Shown in pieces: positions 62,897 to 64,000 of a stretch of DNA of 64,000 nucleotides. This stretch comes from Virgisporangium aliadipatigenens (lineage in GTDB: Bacteria; Actinomycetota; Actinomycetes; Mycobacteriales; Micromonosporaceae), in assembly GCF_016863615.1 (NCBI RefSeq), contig NZ_BOPF01000007.1, positions 1 through 64,000 on the forward strand, written 5' to 3'. The notes beneath the pieces are model-generated. The model was given only the letters and a program-made list of their open reading frames with translations, ran no database searches and was not told where the DNA came from. Every line of letters starts with the position of its first letter. The first letter of the stretch is position 1. The translations under genes and the position numbers were made by a program.

Positions 62897-63979
62897 TCAC
62901 TGCCGGATGCGGCGACGCCCCGCCCACCAGCCGGCCACCGCCAGGAGCACCGCGGCGGCGGGCGCGGCGAGGGCCGTCATCAGCAGGCCGGACGACGGCG
63001 TCGCCTCGGGGTCGAACTGGGCCACCAACTCGACCAGGGCCGGCAGCCGGGCACCGGCGATACCGAGCCCGATGCCGAGCGGGATGCGCGGATCGACGAA
63101 CGCGAAGGCGATCGCCAGCAGCGGCGCGGCCTGCAGCACGACGAACGCCCGATCGGTCGCGGCGGACGCCAGGACCGTCACCCCGACGACGGCCAGGCCG
63201 AGCGCGAGGGCGCCCGCGGCGGCCCGATACCCGGTGCGCACCGCGCGGGAGGGCCGGCGGAGCAGCGCGACCAGCAGCACCAGCAACAGCGGTCCGGCCA
63301 GCAGCAGCCAGGGCCCGACGCCCATGCGCAGGCCCGCGACCCGCAGCAGAACGCTCGCGGCCGCCACCGGCGCCACGCAGAGCGCGAGCAGCCACCACGG
63401 CACCCCGTCGGGTCGCACCAGCGCCTGCCGGGCGAGCACGGCCAACGCCGCGAGCGCCGGCAGGTAGGCGGAGTTCTCCATGTCCAGCAACGCGAACGGG
63501 TCGTAGGTGAACGCGCCCAGGAAGGTGTTGACCACCAGCGCGGCCGACGCCAGGGCCAGGCCGGTCCGGAAGCGGTTCGTCGCGGTGGCGATCAGTGCGC
63601 CGGCGGCGAGGAGCAGCTGGAACAGCTCGGGGGCGAAGGCCCATTGCAGCGCGGATTCGCCCGGCGGGACCCACGAGCGGAGGAACCCGATCCGGACGGT
63701 GATCAGATGGGTCAACGACACGATCGCGGCCAGCCGGAGCGCGCCGAGCCACAGGCGTTCGGCGGTGAGCAGGTGGGTACCGGCTCTGGTGCGCAGGCCG
63801 GCCATCACCAGCCGCGCCGCCTGCCGCGGATCGGGTCGGCGTTGACCCGGGGCGGCGGCGTCGAGCAGGGTGCCGACGATCTCGTCGCCGCGTTCGTGCC
63901 GGTAGCCGGCCGGGTAGGCGCGCAGCAGCCGGCGGTAGCGCCGTTCCAACGCCCGGTCGTCCCGCTGTGTCGCGCTCAT
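62897..63979 (-). CDS. Actinobacterial polytopic membrane protein
   Basis: 360 residues. The N-terminal cytoplasmic segment LERRYRRLLRAYPAGYRHERGDEIVGTLLDAA is a motif shared by many actinobacterial membrane proteins that follow PadR-family regulator genes. About eight to nine membrane spans follow, ending in an Arg-rich tail. Function unknown. The gene starts 21 bases from the window end, so the expected upstream regulator would lie just outside. Confidence 0.7.
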   Translation of the reverse strand: MSATQRDDRALERRYRRLLRAYPAGYRHERGDEIVGTLLDAAAPGQRRPDPRQAARLVMAGLRTRAGTHLLTAERLWLGALRLAAIVSLTHLITVRIGFLRSWVPPGESALQWAFAPELFQLLLAAGALIATATNRFRTGLALASAALVVNTFLGAFTYDPFALLDMENSAYLPALAALAVLARQALVRPDGVPWWLLALCVAPVAAASVLLRVAGLRMGVGPWLLLAGPLLLVLLVALLRRPSRAVRTGYRAAAGALALGLAVVGVTVLASAATDRAFVVLQAAPLLAIAFAFVDPRIPLGIGLGIAGARLPALVELVAQFDPEATPSSGLLMTALAAPAAAVLLAVAGWWAGRRRIRQ

Positions 63980-64000
63980 GCCGTCTCCGCTCCCGCGTCC

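Overview
This is very GC-rich DNA with GTG starts, many ATGA/GTGA gene overlaps, secreted CBM2- and ricin-lectin-tailed carbohydrate enzymes, MarR/TetR/LysR/HxlR regulators and an NRPS cluster. The gene content and style suggest a mycelial actinomycete, most likely of the Micromonosporaceae (Actinoplanes/Micromonospora type). That placement is inference from style, not a database match. I saw no tRNA, rRNA, CRISPR array, insertion sequence or phage.

Layout. 1-6.4 kb: divergent LysR/SDR pair, a membrane TPR-ricin protein, a secreted SGNH hydrolase with CBM2, an orphan OmpR-type regulator lacking the conserved receiver Lys, and an orphan efflux-type adaptor. 6.4-13.5 kb: NhaD/ArsB-type permease coupled to a universal stress protein, a receptor with no extracellular sensor, a VOC protein, a 50-aa protein ahead of a 19-bp hairpin, an HxlR/NmrA-like pair and a second LysR/SDR pair. 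13.2-31.6 kb: CtaG-like and DUF2243 membrane proteins, GlgX, Ppx/GppA, a YbdK-type ligase, two tiny coupled genes, an APC permease, a 1397-aa nitrate reductase fused to its own flavoprotein reductase, Map with a small XRE protein, a DksA/TraR protein, a decayed GH5 gene, a TetR/serine hydrolase pair with twin operators, and an intact secreted GH5-ricin enzyme.

31.6-54.6 kb: the main accessory block, an apparently uncharacterised NRPS cluster. It holds a kynurenine-3-monooxygenase-like enzyme, a C-A-T-reductase NRPS, an MFS exporter, an O-methyltransferase, a flavin reductase, a cation/H+ antiporter, a small unknown protein, a tryptophan halogenase, a stand-alone AMP ligase, a C-A-T NRPS whose specificity code reads like glycine, a discrete carrier protein, two paralogous free-standing condensation-like proteins, an FAD amine oxidase and a PLP aminotransferase. 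The simplest reading (inference): tryptophan is halogenated, taken to the kynurenine level by enzymes encoded elsewhere, 3-hydroxylated and perhaps O-methylated. It is then used as a residue or, after transamination, as a quinoline-type starter loaded on the discrete carrier, extended with glycine and a second amino acid, and released by reduction as an aldehyde, alcohol or cyclic imine.

54.6-64 kb: a SUKH-type immunity gene beside an EspC-like secretion partner and a DUF6973-type putative toxin (type VII style), a chemoreceptor in tandem with a solute-binding lipoprotein but no ABC permease, an OhrR-like regulator without ohr, a duplicated pterin-dehydratase/VOC protein and a membrane protein.

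Two patterns cut across the window. The 9-mer GAAAGTTTC (either strand) occurs exactly four times, all in upstream regions: of the SGNH-CBM2 gene, of the GH5-ricin gene, and twice in the NRPS divergent promoter region. The last two loci also share a LacI-style operator, suggesting common control of polymer degradation and the cluster. Separately, the 13-bp palindrome GTCCACWGTGGAC occurs seven times, all in coding or former coding sequence, usually reading Ser-Thr-Val-Asp with otherwise rare Thr codons.
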